NCBI GenBank assembly: GCA_947647275.1
Contig: CANSJQ010000001.1
Coordinates: forward strand, 186,001 to 250,000
Direction of reading: 5' to 3'
DNA length: 64,000 nt
Source of the DNA: an uncultured Clostridiaceae bacterium
Lineage (GTDB): Bacteria > Bacillota > Clostridia > TANB77 > CAG-508
Shown here: piece by piece, positions 56,003 through 63,978 of the stretch
How the letters are laid out: every line of letters begins with the position of its first letter
How positions within the stretch are numbered: the stretch's first letter is position 1
The notes under the pieces: model-generated
Databases searched by the model: none
The model's input: the letters and a program-made list of their open reading frames with translations, nothing else
What the model was told of the DNA's origin: nothing
Made by a program: the position numbers and the translations under genes

Positions 56003-57395
56003 TTATGCAGATAATTTATTATTTTTATAGTAAGTTCGTGAATTTTTTAATTGTTTATTCCTATATCTAGGAAGTATATGACCATAAGTTTCTTTTATTT
56101 GTCTATCATCAGAGTGTCCAAGTATATAAGCTATTACTAAAAGATCCATTCCTGCTTCTAACATTCTAGTTGCTCCAGTATGTCGGCACATGTGAACATG
56201 GCAGCCTTTAGGTAAATTAAGTTTTACACCCGCTTCTCTACAAATTCTTTTAAATATATTATTTATACATCTATAATCTATATAACTACCATCTTTTTGG
56301 CAGAATAGTAAATGTTCTTTGTTATTAAAATTAGATTTAGCAACTTTTATTTGGTCCTTAACAGTTTCTATCATAAGTTTTTCATCAAATAAATCAAAAG
56401 GAACAAATCTCTCATCTATTAATCCCTGTTCAATTTTCTTTTTACCAGTTTTTGTTGTTTCTCCCATTATGATTTTACCATCTTCTTGAGAAAGAGTTCT
56501 ATTTATTATAAAGCCACCATTAGTCATATCAACCCTGGAATCATAATCTAATGCTCCCACTTCTCCAATTCTAGCAGCAGTAAGTAATAAACAAATAAAT
56601 AAGTTTCTTAATGTTCTTTCATCATAATTACATTTAGAGCTTTTTATCAATGGTTTGGTGCGAATATAGTGCATTAGTTTTCGTTGTTCTTCAATTTCAA
56701 ATGCTTCAACTTGTTTTTTGGTTTGAAACGAAGTAGGAATTGTAATTCTTAACATAGGATTATCTGGATAAGCAATAATTTTATCTAAAACACATTCCAT
56801 AAAACCAGCATTTAATTTATTTACTATTTTTGATATTTCTCCGTTGAGACAAATGTCGTATAGAATTAAGAAAATTGTTTATATGTTGATATGTTATTTT
56901 TTGGACGGGTTTTTGAAAATCGTCCCAATTTTCTATATATCTATAATGATATTTATCTTTACTCTTTGTATTTTTACCTATTTTTCCTGCTTCAAATTTG
57001 TTTTTATTTAGTTTTTTACATACTTCTATTATAGTAATACCATTTTTTCGTATATAGCTTTTAGTTTGTACTTTAGCTTCAGTTTCCATTTTCTTTGATA
57101 CAGCATCTTTTCGCTTTTTTTCATTTGCAACTGTAGTTTGTTTTCCATTAATAGTAATTTGAGCTTGGTTTCTATCATAGCAATAAAATCTATCACAATA
57201 ATTAAGGCATTCTGTTTTACATTCTTCACATTTTTTACATTTATTATAACCAATTCTATTATTACAAGCGGACCTGTCTTTACATTCTTTACATATAGAA
57301 CATTCCTCCGGTAAGAACTTTTTTCTCTTTTGTTTAGCAATAGTGTTATAAATACAACCCTCGCCATTAGTATTTCTTGTACCTTTTTTATTCAT
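56003..57395 (-). CDS. Tyrosine integrase of the prophage, +1 break at CGG 56843
   Basis: Start at ATG 57395, nine bases after GGAGG. The N-terminal part carries an unusual Cys-rich insert (CSICKECKDRSACNN, CKKCEECKTECLNYCDRFYC), probably zinc-binding, then the SAM-like domain. The frame breaks at CAA CGG AGA. Skipping the C (base 56843) gives SIRHLSQ-GEISKIVNKLNAGF and the catalytic domain, with Arg in ARIGEVG, HMCRHTGATR, LGHSD and Tyr in ETYGHI. The joined 463 residues are a normal length. Without the shift no catalytic domain is made. Confidence 0.88.
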
Positions 57396-57501
57396 ACAAA
57401 AAGTCCTCCATTTTTCTAATATTTTTTTGAGAAACACTTGAAAAATGAAGGACATTTATATATAATACAAATGTATTCACTTTTCGAAGTGCATACGCTT
57501 T

Positions 57502-57547
57502 TGGATAATGTGTCGCGTCGCAAACTAAACACATTATCCGCTTTTTT
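57502..57547 (+). terminator. Terminator-like hairpin carrying GTGTCGCGTCGCA
   Basis: GGATAATGTGT (57502-57512) pairs with ACACATTATCC (57529-57539), followed by GCTTTTTTTT on the plus strand. The loop carries GTGTCGCGTCGCA, whose reverse complement recurs at 59040-59052. Confidence 0.55.
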
Positions 57548-57552
57548 TTATT

Positions 57553-57915
57553 TTATAAATAATCTGATAATCTTCCTAAAAAGTTACCGTCATTATATAA
57601 GTAGTTATCAGCATATCTAATAGATTTTACAGTTCCATTTTTAATATATAAAATTATATTGTTTGAATATTTATTTCTTATACGAAATCCTATTGTGTTT
57701 TCACCATCTAATTCATCTAAACTATCATCTCTAACTATTTTATCAACAGTTATTCCACATTTTGAAACAATCGTATTAAAATTGTTTATTTGTTCCTCGG
57801 ACATAAATTCAGATAAAACCGAAGTAGGTGGGTCATTAGGATTTAACATCGCAAAAACTGTTATTCCTATTATTAATAATACTAAAATAAATACTATGAT
57901 CCATTGTGATTTCAT
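57553..57915 (-). CDS. Prophage-encoded membrane-anchored small protein
   Basis: The 120-residue product starts at ATG 57915 behind AAGGAGG. An N-terminal helix (WIIVFILVLLIIGITVFAML) is followed by a folded domain with FMSEEQINNFNTIVSKCG and IRYADNYLYND. It lies behind the repressor on the lysogeny side, overlapping no gene, and so is likely expressed in the lysogen. I do not recognise the family; superinfection exclusion or lysogenic conversion are possible but unproven. Confidence 0.65.
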   Translation of the reverse strand: MKSQWIIVFILVLLIIGITVFAMLNPNDPPTSVLSEFMSEEQINNFNTIVSKCGITVDKIVRDDSLDELDGENTIGFRIRNKYSNNIILYIKNGTVKSIRYADNYLYNDGNFLGRLSDYL

Positions 57916-57928
57916 AAAATACCTCCTT

Positions 57929-58612
57929 TTATTTAAAAGCACTTTTATTCTCGGCTTTTATTACCTTCCCTAAAATAGTAAATTTTCTTTTTTTCATTTC
58001 TTCATTTGTTAATTTAATCATGTCGTGTTTCGGACTAGGATTAGCAGAGTGTAGTTCTAGTCCATCTTCAAGCACAATTATTTTCCTTATTAATAAAGTA
58101 TCATCATCTAATAATATTAAATGAGTTTGTTTATCTTCAAAAGTATTTTGCCTATGAATTATTGCTATGTCGCCAACATCAAGTAAAGGAATCATAGAAT
58201 TATCAAATGCCTTAAATGCAAAAAAATCTTCTGGATTATCTTTTGTATATATAGAAGTATAATAATTATGTGGTGCATATTCTATATTTCTATCTATATT
58301 ATAAACAAGAAATTCTTGCAAACTAAAAAATAAAGGTATTTGAGCAAAGTATTGTGAGTTCATTAAACTATTGGTTACAGTACCAGCAAGATGTCCACAA
58401 ACTTTCATTAATTCATCATAAGTTGTTACACCTTTAGCAGCATTAGATATTCCTTTTAATATTTTAGGAGATGGGGGACTATCTAGTTTCTTATTCATAT
58501 ATTGTGATAAATAAGCCCTATTAACACCAGTAGCATCTGCAAAAGCTCTTTGGTTAGGGTAGGTCTTATATATTCTTGTTAAAATTTCTGAAAAAGTTTT
58601 TTTATCAAACAT
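57929..58612 (-). CDS. CI-like prophage repressor (HTH + S24 peptidase)
   Basis: Start at ATG 58612 (MFDKKTFSEILTRIYK), nine bases after GGAGG; the upstream in-frame ATG would run through its own promoter. Residues 1-70 form an HTH (RAFADATGVNRAYLSQYMNK). Residues about 130-227 are an S24/LexA-like domain with Ser in FDNSMIPLL and Lys in LIRKIIV, so self-cleavage upon DNA damage is likely. It should bind the GGTTAAAAAAATAACC operators in the divergent region and hold the prophage silent. Confidence 0.88.
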   Translation of the reverse strand: MFDKKTFSEILTRIYKTYPNQRAFADATGVNRAYLSQYMNKKLDSPPSPKILKGISNAAKGVTTYDELMKVCGHLAGTVTNSLMNSQYFAQIPLFFSLQEFLVYNIDRNIEYAPHNYYTSIYTKDNPEDFFAFKAFDNSMIPLLDVGDIAIIHRQNTFEDKQTHLILLDDDTLLIRKIIVLEDGLELHSANPSPKHDMIKLTNEEMKKRKFTILGKVIKAENKSAFK

Positions 58613-58630
58613 TTTTATACCTCCAACCAT

Positions 58631-58742
58631 AGTATATAACAGGGGTTTAAAAAAGTCAATAAAAAATGTTAAAAAAATAACCAAAAAAGTATTGACATTT
58701 TTATATCAAAAATATATAATGAGTTTGGTTAAAAAAATAACC
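58631..58742. promoter_or_regulatory. Divergent prophage switch: two promoters and two operators
   Basis: Rightward: TTGACA (58692-58697), 17 bases, TATAAT (58715-58720). Leftward: TTGACT (58659-58654), 17 bases, TATACT (58636-58631). Palindromic operator sites lie at 58668-58681 (GTTAAAAAAATAAC), beside both -35 boxes, and 58727-58742 (GGTTAAAAAAATAACC), over the rightward transcript start. A third lies at 58984. Confidence 0.8.
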
Positions 58743-58764
58743 AAAATGAAAGGAGGCATTTTAT

Positions 58765-58977
58765 ATGAAGATTAATGTAGGAGCAGTTAAAACTCTTATA
58801 AAAGAAAAGTTCCGAAATAATCAAACTTGGTTTGCGGAAGAAATATCAATGGATGCTCATTATTTAAATCAGATATTACTGGGAAATAAAAAGCCATCAA
58901 GTCCAAAGGCATGTAGAGGAGTTATTGATTATTGTAAGAGAAATAGTCTAAATATAAGTGACTATATTATTTTTTAA
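58765..58977 (+). CDS. Cro-like small HTH protein
   Basis: The 70-residue product reads TWFAEEISMDAHYLNQILLG, a small XRE/Cro-like HTH. GAAAGGAGG precedes the ATG. It is the first rightward gene behind the operator-controlled promoter, the usual place of Cro, and probably binds the same operators as the repressor. That role is inferred from position. Confidence 0.7.
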   Translation: MKINVGAVKTLIKEKFRNNQTWFAEEISMDAHYLNQILLGNKKPSSPKACRGVIDYCKRNSLNISDYIIF

Positions 58978-58983
58978 AATTTT

Positions 58984-58999
58984 GGTTAAAAAAACAACC
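58984..58999. promoter_or_regulatory. Third repressor operator
   Basis: GGTTAAAAAAACAACC differs by one base from the operator at 58727 and lies directly after the Cro-like gene. Confidence 0.65.
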
Positions 59000-59017
59000 A
59001 AAGCAAAGGAGTAAAAA

Positions 59018-59137
59018 ATGAAAAAATTGAAATTAAAAATGCGACGCGACACAAAATCTGAAAGGGGGATGCTACTTGAAAAAGAAGAAAAAACCTACAA
59101 TGTCATGGGAAGATGCACCAGATACAATAGGAATTGA
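59018..59137 (+). CDS. Possible 39-residue small protein
   Basis: AAAGGAG lies correctly before ATG 59018. The product (MKKLKLKMRRDTKSERGMLL and 19 more) is very basic at its start. It overlaps the next gene by 62 bases in another frame, so it may be only a translational lead-in. No family is recognised. Confidence 0.3.
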   Translation: MKKLKLKMRRDTKSERGMLLEKEEKTYNVMGRCTRYNRN

Positions 59138-59390
59138 AGAACTAATGGAAATACTGGGAATTGGTAAAGGACAAGCAAGTGTAATTTTTAACACAAAAGG
59201 TTTTCCAAAAATACCAGAAGCGGGGTTAAAAGCAGATAAAGAAGCAGCAAGATTATTCCTTCAAGGTTTTAAAGTAAAAGAAAATCCCAAAGTAACAATG
59301 GACTATATGATTTTATTAGAACTAAAGAAATTAAATGAACAAATGCAAAAGAGAGGAGTTGAAGAAATTGAAAAAGTTGAAAATTGTTAA
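59076..59390 (+). CDS. Prophage DNA-binding protein, excisionase/HTH-like
   Basis: The 104-residue product starts at TTG 59076 (AAAGGGGG nine bases upstream) or ATG 59100. Residues 15-60 (IGIEELMEILGIGKGQASVI, then FPKI) look like a winged-helix excisionase/MerR-type HTH. It lies just after the Cro-like gene in the early region, where small DNA-binding regulators are usual. Confidence 0.6.
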   Translation: MKKKKKPTMSWEDAPDTIGIEELMEILGIGKGQASVIFNTKGFPKIPEAGLKADKEAARLFLQGFKVKENPKVTMDYMILLELKKLNEQMQKRGVEEIEKVENC

Positions 59391-59610
59391 TAAGAAAAAG
59401 TTTATAAAAGCAATACTTACTTTAATAATAACAATATCTTTAATAGGTTTTATGACATGGCTATTTGTAGATTTTGTTATGTATCCAGAGAGTTATTTAA
59501 CTACTTGGAGATATCAATTAAAGTTAGACATCGAGAGAGGAGATCAAAAAGCAATAGATTATTACCAACAAGTTTATTTAGATAATAATAGACCTTTATG
59601 GGAGGAATAA
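59368..59610 (+). CDS. Small prophage membrane protein
   Basis: The start is taken at TTG 59368, nine bases after GAGGAG, giving 80 residues; an ATG at 59335 lies deep in the previous gene. A basic N-terminus (KKLKIVNKKKFIK) precedes one helix (ILTLIITISLIGFMTWLFV), then a soluble tail rich in Tyr and Asp. It overlaps the HTH-like gene by 23 bases. Unknown function. Confidence 0.55.
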   Translation: MKKLKIVNKKKFIKAILTLIITISLIGFMTWLFVDFVMYPESYLTTWRYQLKLDIERGDQKAIDYYQQVYLDNNRPLWEE

Positions 59611-59612
59611 TT

Positions 59613-59798
59613 ATGGAAGATAAAATGAAAAAGATAAAAACAACAGAGAAATTTTTGAAAGAAACTTTTAAAAAGCAACAAATGACAGATGATAAAAGCA
59701 AAATGGCTTTTGCAATAGGATATTTGAAAAGCGATGAAAAAGTAAATAAAGAAGAAACCTTACTTATAATGAAACACATACTTTGCGGGGAAATTTAG
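59613..59798 (+). CDS. Small prophage protein, unknown
   Basis: 61 residues, helical and Lys-rich, from ATG 59613 with GGGAGG before it. It is packed tightly between early prophage genes. No motif is recognised. Confidence 0.55.
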   Translation: MEDKMKKIKTTEKFLKETFKKQQMTDDKSKMAFAIGYLKSDEKVNKEETLLIMKHILCGEI

Positions 59799-59810
59799 GA
59801 GGAAAAACAA

Positions 59811-59951
59811 ATGATTCAATACTATCAAGAACTATTAAATGAATGCATTGACATACAAGAGCACAATAAAATTTTATACATATTTAAACAATTAAGAAAA
59901 CTTATGAAAGGTGGGATAAAAAATGAAAGTGATAGGAAAGCACACAGCTGA
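59811..59951 (+). CDS. Small prophage protein, 46 residues
   Basis: TTAGGAGG lies eight bases before ATG 59811. The product starts MIQYYQELLNECIDIQEHNK and overlaps the next gene by 29 bases. Helical; no family is recognised. Confidence 0.55.
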   Translation: MIQYYQELLNECIDIQEHNKILYIFKQLRKLMKGGIKNESDRKAHS

Positions 59952-60228
59952 AGCTCAAAAAACAAGACAATTAGAAGATGTTATAAGTCGTAAAGATAAA
60001 GAAATACGAGACATCAAAAGAGAATGTGCAGAGCAATTTAAAGCAATTAAAGATTTATGCTTTATCAATGACTATGGCGACAGAAGTATGAAGTTAAGAA
60101 AAATTTATGAAATAGCTTCAGATAATTTTTCAGCATTAGTTAAAGACATGGTTATTACAGATACACCAAAGCAAACTCATCAATGCAAAATAATAGAACT
60201 ACCTACAACCGACCAAAGCAATAGATAG
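59923..60228 (+). CDS. Prophage coiled-coil protein
   Basis: The 101-residue product has a helical segment (RKDKEIRDIKRECAEQFKAI) and a C-terminal tail. AAAGGTGGG precedes the ATG, which lies inside the previous small gene. Early prophage protein of unknown role. Confidence 0.6.
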   Translation: MKVIGKHTAEAQKTRQLEDVISRKDKEIRDIKRECAEQFKAIKDLCFINDYGDRSMKLRKIYEIASDNFSALVKDMVITDTPKQTHQCKIIELPTTDQSNR

Positions 60229-60307
60229 TTCAATATAGAATTTATATAAATTCACTTTTCTGCATTTTATCACAAAATGTAAAAAGGTGCAATAGGAAGG
60301 AGAAAAA

Positions 60308-60472
60308 ATGGCAAAGTGTAGTATATGTGGCAAAGATTATGAAGGATATGGAAATAATGCAAAGCCTGTAAATAATGGGCAATGTTGTGATGAATGTAAT
60401 TTTAGAGTTGTAATACCTGAAAGAATGAAAAGAACATTTGGTATGCCAAGAGAGAGGAGGAAAAAGAATTGA
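60308..60472 (+). CDS. Small zinc-ribbon prophage protein
   Basis: 54 residues with CSICGKDY and CCDECNF, a likely single zinc ribbon, and a basic tail (PRERRKKN). AAGGAG precedes the ATG. Its stop codon TGA overlaps the TTG start of the YqaJ gene, so translation is coupled. Confidence 0.6.
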   Translation: MAKCSICGKDYEGYGNNAKPVNNGQCCDECNFRVVIPERMKRTFGMPRERRKKN

Positions 60473-61104
60473 CTAGAGAAGAATGGCTAGAAGAAAGAAA
60501 AAACGGAATTGGAGGTTCTGATGCTGCCACAATATTAGGTTTAAATCCATATAAAAGTAATGTTGATTTATGGGAAGAAAAGACAGGAAGAAAAGAAGCA
60601 GAAGATATTTCAGAAAAGTCATATGTAAAATATGGCACAAACGCAGAAGAACATCTAAGAGAATTATTTAAGTTAGATTTTCCAGAATATGAAGTTACAC
60701 ATCAAGAAAATACAATAATAAAACACCCTAAATATCCATTTCTATTTGCCAGTTTAGATGGACAACTTGTGGATAAAGAAACGGGAGAATTAGGAATATT
60801 AGAAATTAAAACTACAAACATATTACAAAGTATGCAAAAAGAAAAATGGAAAGATAAGATACCAGACAATTATTATTGTCAAATACTTCACTACTTAAAT
60901 GTTACAGGATTTTCATTTGTAATGTTAAAAGCACAATTAAAATATGACTATGACGGAGATATTAGGCTAGAAACAAAACATTATAAAATCTTACGAGAAG
61001 AAGTAGAAGAAGATATCAAATTATTAGAAGAAAAGGAAATTGATTTTTGGCAAAATTATGTAGAAAAAGGCAAAAGACCACCATTATTATTGCCAAATAT
61101 ATAA
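60469..61104 (+). CDS. YqaJ-family viral recombinase exonuclease
   Basis: YqaJ/lambda-exonuclease-like nucleases process DNA ends for single-strand annealing recombination. The N-terminus REEWLEERKNGIGGSDAATI is typical. The active site is visible as Asp in FASLDGQ and Glu-x-Lys in GILEIKT, with Gln/Tyr in YYCQILHYLN. It starts at TTG 60469 behind GAGG and overlaps the zinc-ribbon gene by four bases. At 211 residues it is full length. A partner annealing protein (RecT-like) may be the gene starting at 63979. Confidence 0.92.
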   Translation: MTREEWLEERKNGIGGSDAATILGLNPYKSNVDLWEEKTGRKEAEDISEKSYVKYGTNAEEHLRELFKLDFPEYEVTHQENTIIKHPKYPFLFASLDGQLVDKETGELGILEIKTTNILQSMQKEKWKDKIPDNYYCQILHYLNVTGFSFVMLKAQLKYDYDGDIRLETKHYKILREEVEEDIKLLEEKEIDFWQNYVEKGKRPPLLLPNI

Positions 61105-61114
61105 AGGAAAGAAG

Positions 61115-61906
61115 TTGAGAAAATTGGAAATTAAACAATTAGATGGACAGTTAATACATAGAGCAAATAGTAATAGCTTCAATGGAAATAGAGGAGACTT
61201 GTCAGCAGCAAGTTATAAATCATACATAGAAGAAGTTTTAGGATGGGAGATACCAGATTCTAAAAAGCAAAAAATATTAGATGAAATACATAAAAGATTT
61301 TCTAAAAGACTTGAATATGAAGCACAACATGTCAGTGTAATGGTTGCAGGACCTGCAAGATATAATGCAAAAAGACTAGATAAAAGCGACCAAATACTAC
61401 AATTATCACATGACTTTTGCGAATGGTTTGATGATTTGAAAGAGCAAATTAAAAATTCAAAAATAGATACAAATAAAAGAGAATTAGACAGTGAAATTAG
61501 TATGGTCAAATTTTGTGTAGAAAGAGGATGGGATCCAAGAGACCATATAGTAAAAGTAGCAAAATTTGATAATAAAAAATTTATTGAATTATATGAAAAA
61601 TATCAGCCTGTATATAAATGGAGAAAGAATACTAATATTTTTAAATTATATGTTGCAGTATTAAATGGAGAAGTGCAAGAAATAAAAAAAGAGATAATTT
61701 TTGAAGATGAAAACTTTACAGCATACATAGAAGGGGATAGAGCCTATATAAAATTTATAATGAAATGTAAACAACAATTAATATATGCACTAAAAAAGAA
61801 AGGCTGGTGGTGGAATACCCACAAAGGAGCTTGGAGTACATATTTAGACAGAGTTGATAACGAATGGATTAGTAATATAAGTGAAAATTATTCACAATAT
61901 TTATAA
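61115..61906 (+). CDS. Prophage protein of unknown function
   Basis: The 263-residue product starts at TTG 61115 behind AAAGGAAAG. It contains SVMVAGPARYNAKRLDKSD, seen in large polyvalent phage/plasmid proteins, and the C-terminal KKKGWWWNTHKGAWSTYLD, which resembles the short W-rich segment of DUF5710-like modules. The middle is helical. A role in DNA handling fits its neighbours but is not shown. Confidence 0.65.
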   Translation: MRKLEIKQLDGQLIHRANSNSFNGNRGDLSAASYKSYIEEVLGWEIPDSKKQKILDEIHKRFSKRLEYEAQHVSVMVAGPARYNAKRLDKSDQILQLSHDFCEWFDDLKEQIKNSKIDTNKRELDSEISMVKFCVERGWDPRDHIVKVAKFDNKKFIELYEKYQPVYKWRKNTNIFKLYVAVLNGEVQEIKKEIIFEDENFTAYIEGDRAYIKFIMKCKQQLIYALKKKGWWWNTHKGAWSTYLDRVDNEWISNISENYSQYL

Positions 61907-61923
61907 GGAGGATATGCAAATAT

Positions 61924-62328
61924 ATGAGTTTTTATGAGGATTATGTAGCAGATGGATTATGTTGCAATGTTTGCGGATCATATATTGATGGTGAAGAACC
62001 AGGATATCCAAGAACTTGTGATGATTGTTTAGAGTATGAAAGACAAGAGAAGAAAAAGCAAAAACAAAAAGCTACAGGTAAAAAGATAATACAAAAAATA
62101 GAAAAAGAATTACAAAATAACGAGATTAATTATGTATTAAAAAATGAAGGAACAGAACATTTTCATACAAGAAGAAAATTTGATAATCAACTAATAGAAT
62201 TTTATGCTTACACAGGCAAAATTTCCATTGTTGGAAAAATACAAAATGCAAGAGGAATAAAAGCATTAATAAAAATTTTGTTGGGAAAGGAGGAAATATG
62301 CCAGAACTCAAAAACACAAGAGGAATAG
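61924..62328 (+). CDS. Prophage zinc-finger protein
   Basis: 134 residues: an N-terminal four-Cys zinc motif (CCNVCGSYIDG, then CDDCLEYERQ), a Lys-rich linker and a mixed C-terminal domain. TAAGGAGG precedes the ATG. It overlaps the next gene by 31 bases. No family is recognised. Confidence 0.65.
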   Translation: MSFYEDYVADGLCCNVCGSYIDGEEPGYPRTCDDCLEYERQEKKKQKQKATGKKIIQKIEKELQNNEINYVLKNEGTEHFHTRRKFDNQLIEFYAYTGKISIVGKIQNARGIKALIKILLGKEEICQNSKTQEE

Positions 62329-62585
62329 ATTACTTTGATAATGTAGATTTCAAGCAAATTGTATCATATTCAGGAAATCCAAATCCAGTATGTGGAGACT
62401 GCTTAAAAAATCTATTATTTATGGAAGATTTAATACTGATACCAATATTAAATGAAGTCTATTGTCATAAATGTGGAACGAATCACTTAAACACAATGAA
62501 ACACTTTCCAGAAGATGATGCAATTCAAAAAAGAAGAACAAATTTCTATAAAAATTATTTTGAAAATGGAAAATTAAAATATTAG
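62298..62585 (+). CDS. Small prophage protein with two CxxC pairs
   Basis: 95 residues with VCGDCLKN and YCHKCGTNH, probably a zinc ribbon. GGAAAGGAGG precedes the ATG inside the previous gene. The C-terminus is Lys/Asn/Tyr-rich. Unknown function; probably co-translated with its neighbours. Confidence 0.65.
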   Translation: MPELKNTRGIDYFDNVDFKQIVSYSGNPNPVCGDCLKNLLFMEDLILIPILNEVYCHKCGTNHLNTMKHFPEDDAIQKRRTNFYKNYFENGKLKY

Positions 62586-62601
62586 AAAGGATGATTTAGT
62601 T

Positions 62602-63405
62602 ATGGAACTACAAGTTAGTGAAATACAGGCGTTAGAGCCGATTAAATTTAATTATGAAGAATTAAAAGCAAGTTTAATAGAAAAAGTAGATACATATAAA
62701 AATTTAGTATATACAGAGGAAAACATAAAAGATGCAAAAGCAGATAGAGCATTATTAAATAAATTGAGTAAAGCAATAAATGATGAAAAAATTAGAGTTA
62801 AAAACACATTATTAGCACCATATACAGATTTTGAAACAAAATGTAAGGAATTAATTGAAATAGTAAATAATGCAACTGAAAATGTCGATACACAAATAAA
62901 GGCATTTGAGAAAATGCAAAGTGATGAAAAAGAAAAACAAATTTTAATGTGTTGGATTGAAAATGTTGGACAATATCAAGAACTTATAGATGTAGATTTA
63001 GTATTCAATAAACAATGGCTTAATAAGAGCTACAGTATGAATAAAGTTGAAGCAGATATAAAACATATAATTGAAAAGACAAGATTAGATATGGGAACAA
63101 TAGATGGACAATTTAAAGATGAGGCACTAAATAAACAAGCTAAAGCATTTTATTTTAAAAATATAAATCAACCAAGTGTATTAAGTTTAACAATGCAAGA
63201 AGTAATGAGAACACAAGAAACAGCTGAAAAATTAAAAACAATAGAAAACAATGTTCAAGAAACTAGGAAAGAAAATACACCAGTAACACAACAAGAAGAA
63301 AAGATAATACAACTAGATTTTAGAGTTTGGGGTACTCAAACACAATTAATGAAATTAAAGCAATTCTTAAAAGATAACAATATAAAAGTAGGAAAGGTGG
63401 AATAA
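62602..63405 (+). CDS. DUF1351 phage protein
   Basis: The 267-residue helical protein matches DUF1351: YKNLVYTEENIKDAKADRAL, LNKLSKAINDEKIRVKNTLL and APYTDFETKCKEL. Genes of this family lie beside recombination functions in Firmicutes phages. AAAGGATG precedes the ATG. The C-terminal 30 residues (FRVWGTQTQLMKLKQFLKDN) form a small separate motif. Confidence 0.82.
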   Translation: MELQVSEIQALEPIKFNYEELKASLIEKVDTYKNLVYTEENIKDAKADRALLNKLSKAINDEKIRVKNTLLAPYTDFETKCKELIEIVNNATENVDTQIKAFEKMQSDEKEKQILMCWIENVGQYQELIDVDLVFNKQWLNKSYSMNKVEADIKHIIEKTRLDMGTIDGQFKDEALNKQAKAFYFKNINQPSVLSLTMQEVMRTQETAEKLKTIENNVQETRKENTPVTQQEEKIIQLDFRVWGTQTQLMKLKQFLKDNNIKVGKVE

Positions 63406-63409
63406 AATT

Positions 63410-63673
63410 ATGGAAAATTTAAAAATATCAAGTAAATCAAATCCAAATTCAGTAGCAGGGGCTATAATTGGAGTTTTAAAAGAAAATAAGAAAGCAGAAT
63501 TACAAGCAATAGGTGCAGGTGCAATAAATCAAGCAATTAAAGCAGTAGCAATAGCAAGAGGTTTTGTTGCTCCATCAGGAATAGATCTAATATGTGTTCC
63601 AGCATTTTCAGAAGTTGAAGTTGAAGGAGAACAAAGAACAGGTATGAAACTTATTGTAAGGGAGGAAAAGTAA
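63410..63673 (+). CDS. SpoVS-like (stage V sporulation protein S) protein in a prophage
   Basis: The 87-residue product matches SpoVS along its length: ISSKSNPNSVAGAIIGVL, AELQAIGAGAINQAIKAVAI, ARGFVAPSGIDLICVPAF and the end GMKLIVREEK. SpoVS is an Alba-like small protein needed for late sporulation in Bacillus. Here it is encoded in the early prophage region, four bases after DUF1351. A nucleic-acid-binding or sporulation-modulating role for the phage is inference. Confidence 0.88.
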   Translation: MENLKISSKSNPNSVAGAIIGVLKENKKAELQAIGAGAINQAIKAVAIARGFVAPSGIDLICVPAFSEVEVEGEQRTGMKLIVREEK

Positions 63674-63976
63674 ATGGAAAAATCAAGTAAAGTAATCAAA
63701 TCACAAGATTTACAAGAAGAAAATATCAAATTGGAAAGAGAATTAGCATACTATAAAGGATTCTACGAAGGAGTAAAAGAGGTTACAACACTTTTAGAAG
63801 ATGGTCCAATAGAAATAACTCATAATTTGAATATAAATGGGCTAGAAGATGAAGAAATAGAAGAAGTGGAAGAAGAACAAGAGGAAAAAACAAGTGGAAA
63901 AGTAATGATTGGTAAAATTGAAGGCAAAAATGCCGAAAAATTTATAAATTTAATGAAAGAATTGGGGGTTGAATAA
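63674..63976 (+). CDS. Prophage acidic coiled-coil protein
   Basis: 100 residues: a helical N-terminus (DLQEENIKLERELAYYKGFY), a strongly acidic middle (EDEEIEEVEEEQEEK) and a short folded end (VMIGKIEGKNAEKFINLMKE). The ATG directly follows the SpoVS-like stop codon, with GGGAGG before it. Unknown. Confidence 0.6.
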   Translation: MEKSSKVIKSQDLQEENIKLERELAYYKGFYEGVKEVTTLLEDGPIEITHNLNINGLEDEEIEEVEEEQEEKTSGKVMIGKIEGKNAEKFINLMKELGVE

Positions 63977-63978
63977 TT

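Noticed and set aside
11674..56843. CGG as a wholly unassigned codon in this organism
   Set aside because: Seven in-frame CGG codons in four genes are read through as Arg without a shift, including a conserved Arg in the beta-CASP protein, although those genes may be acquired.
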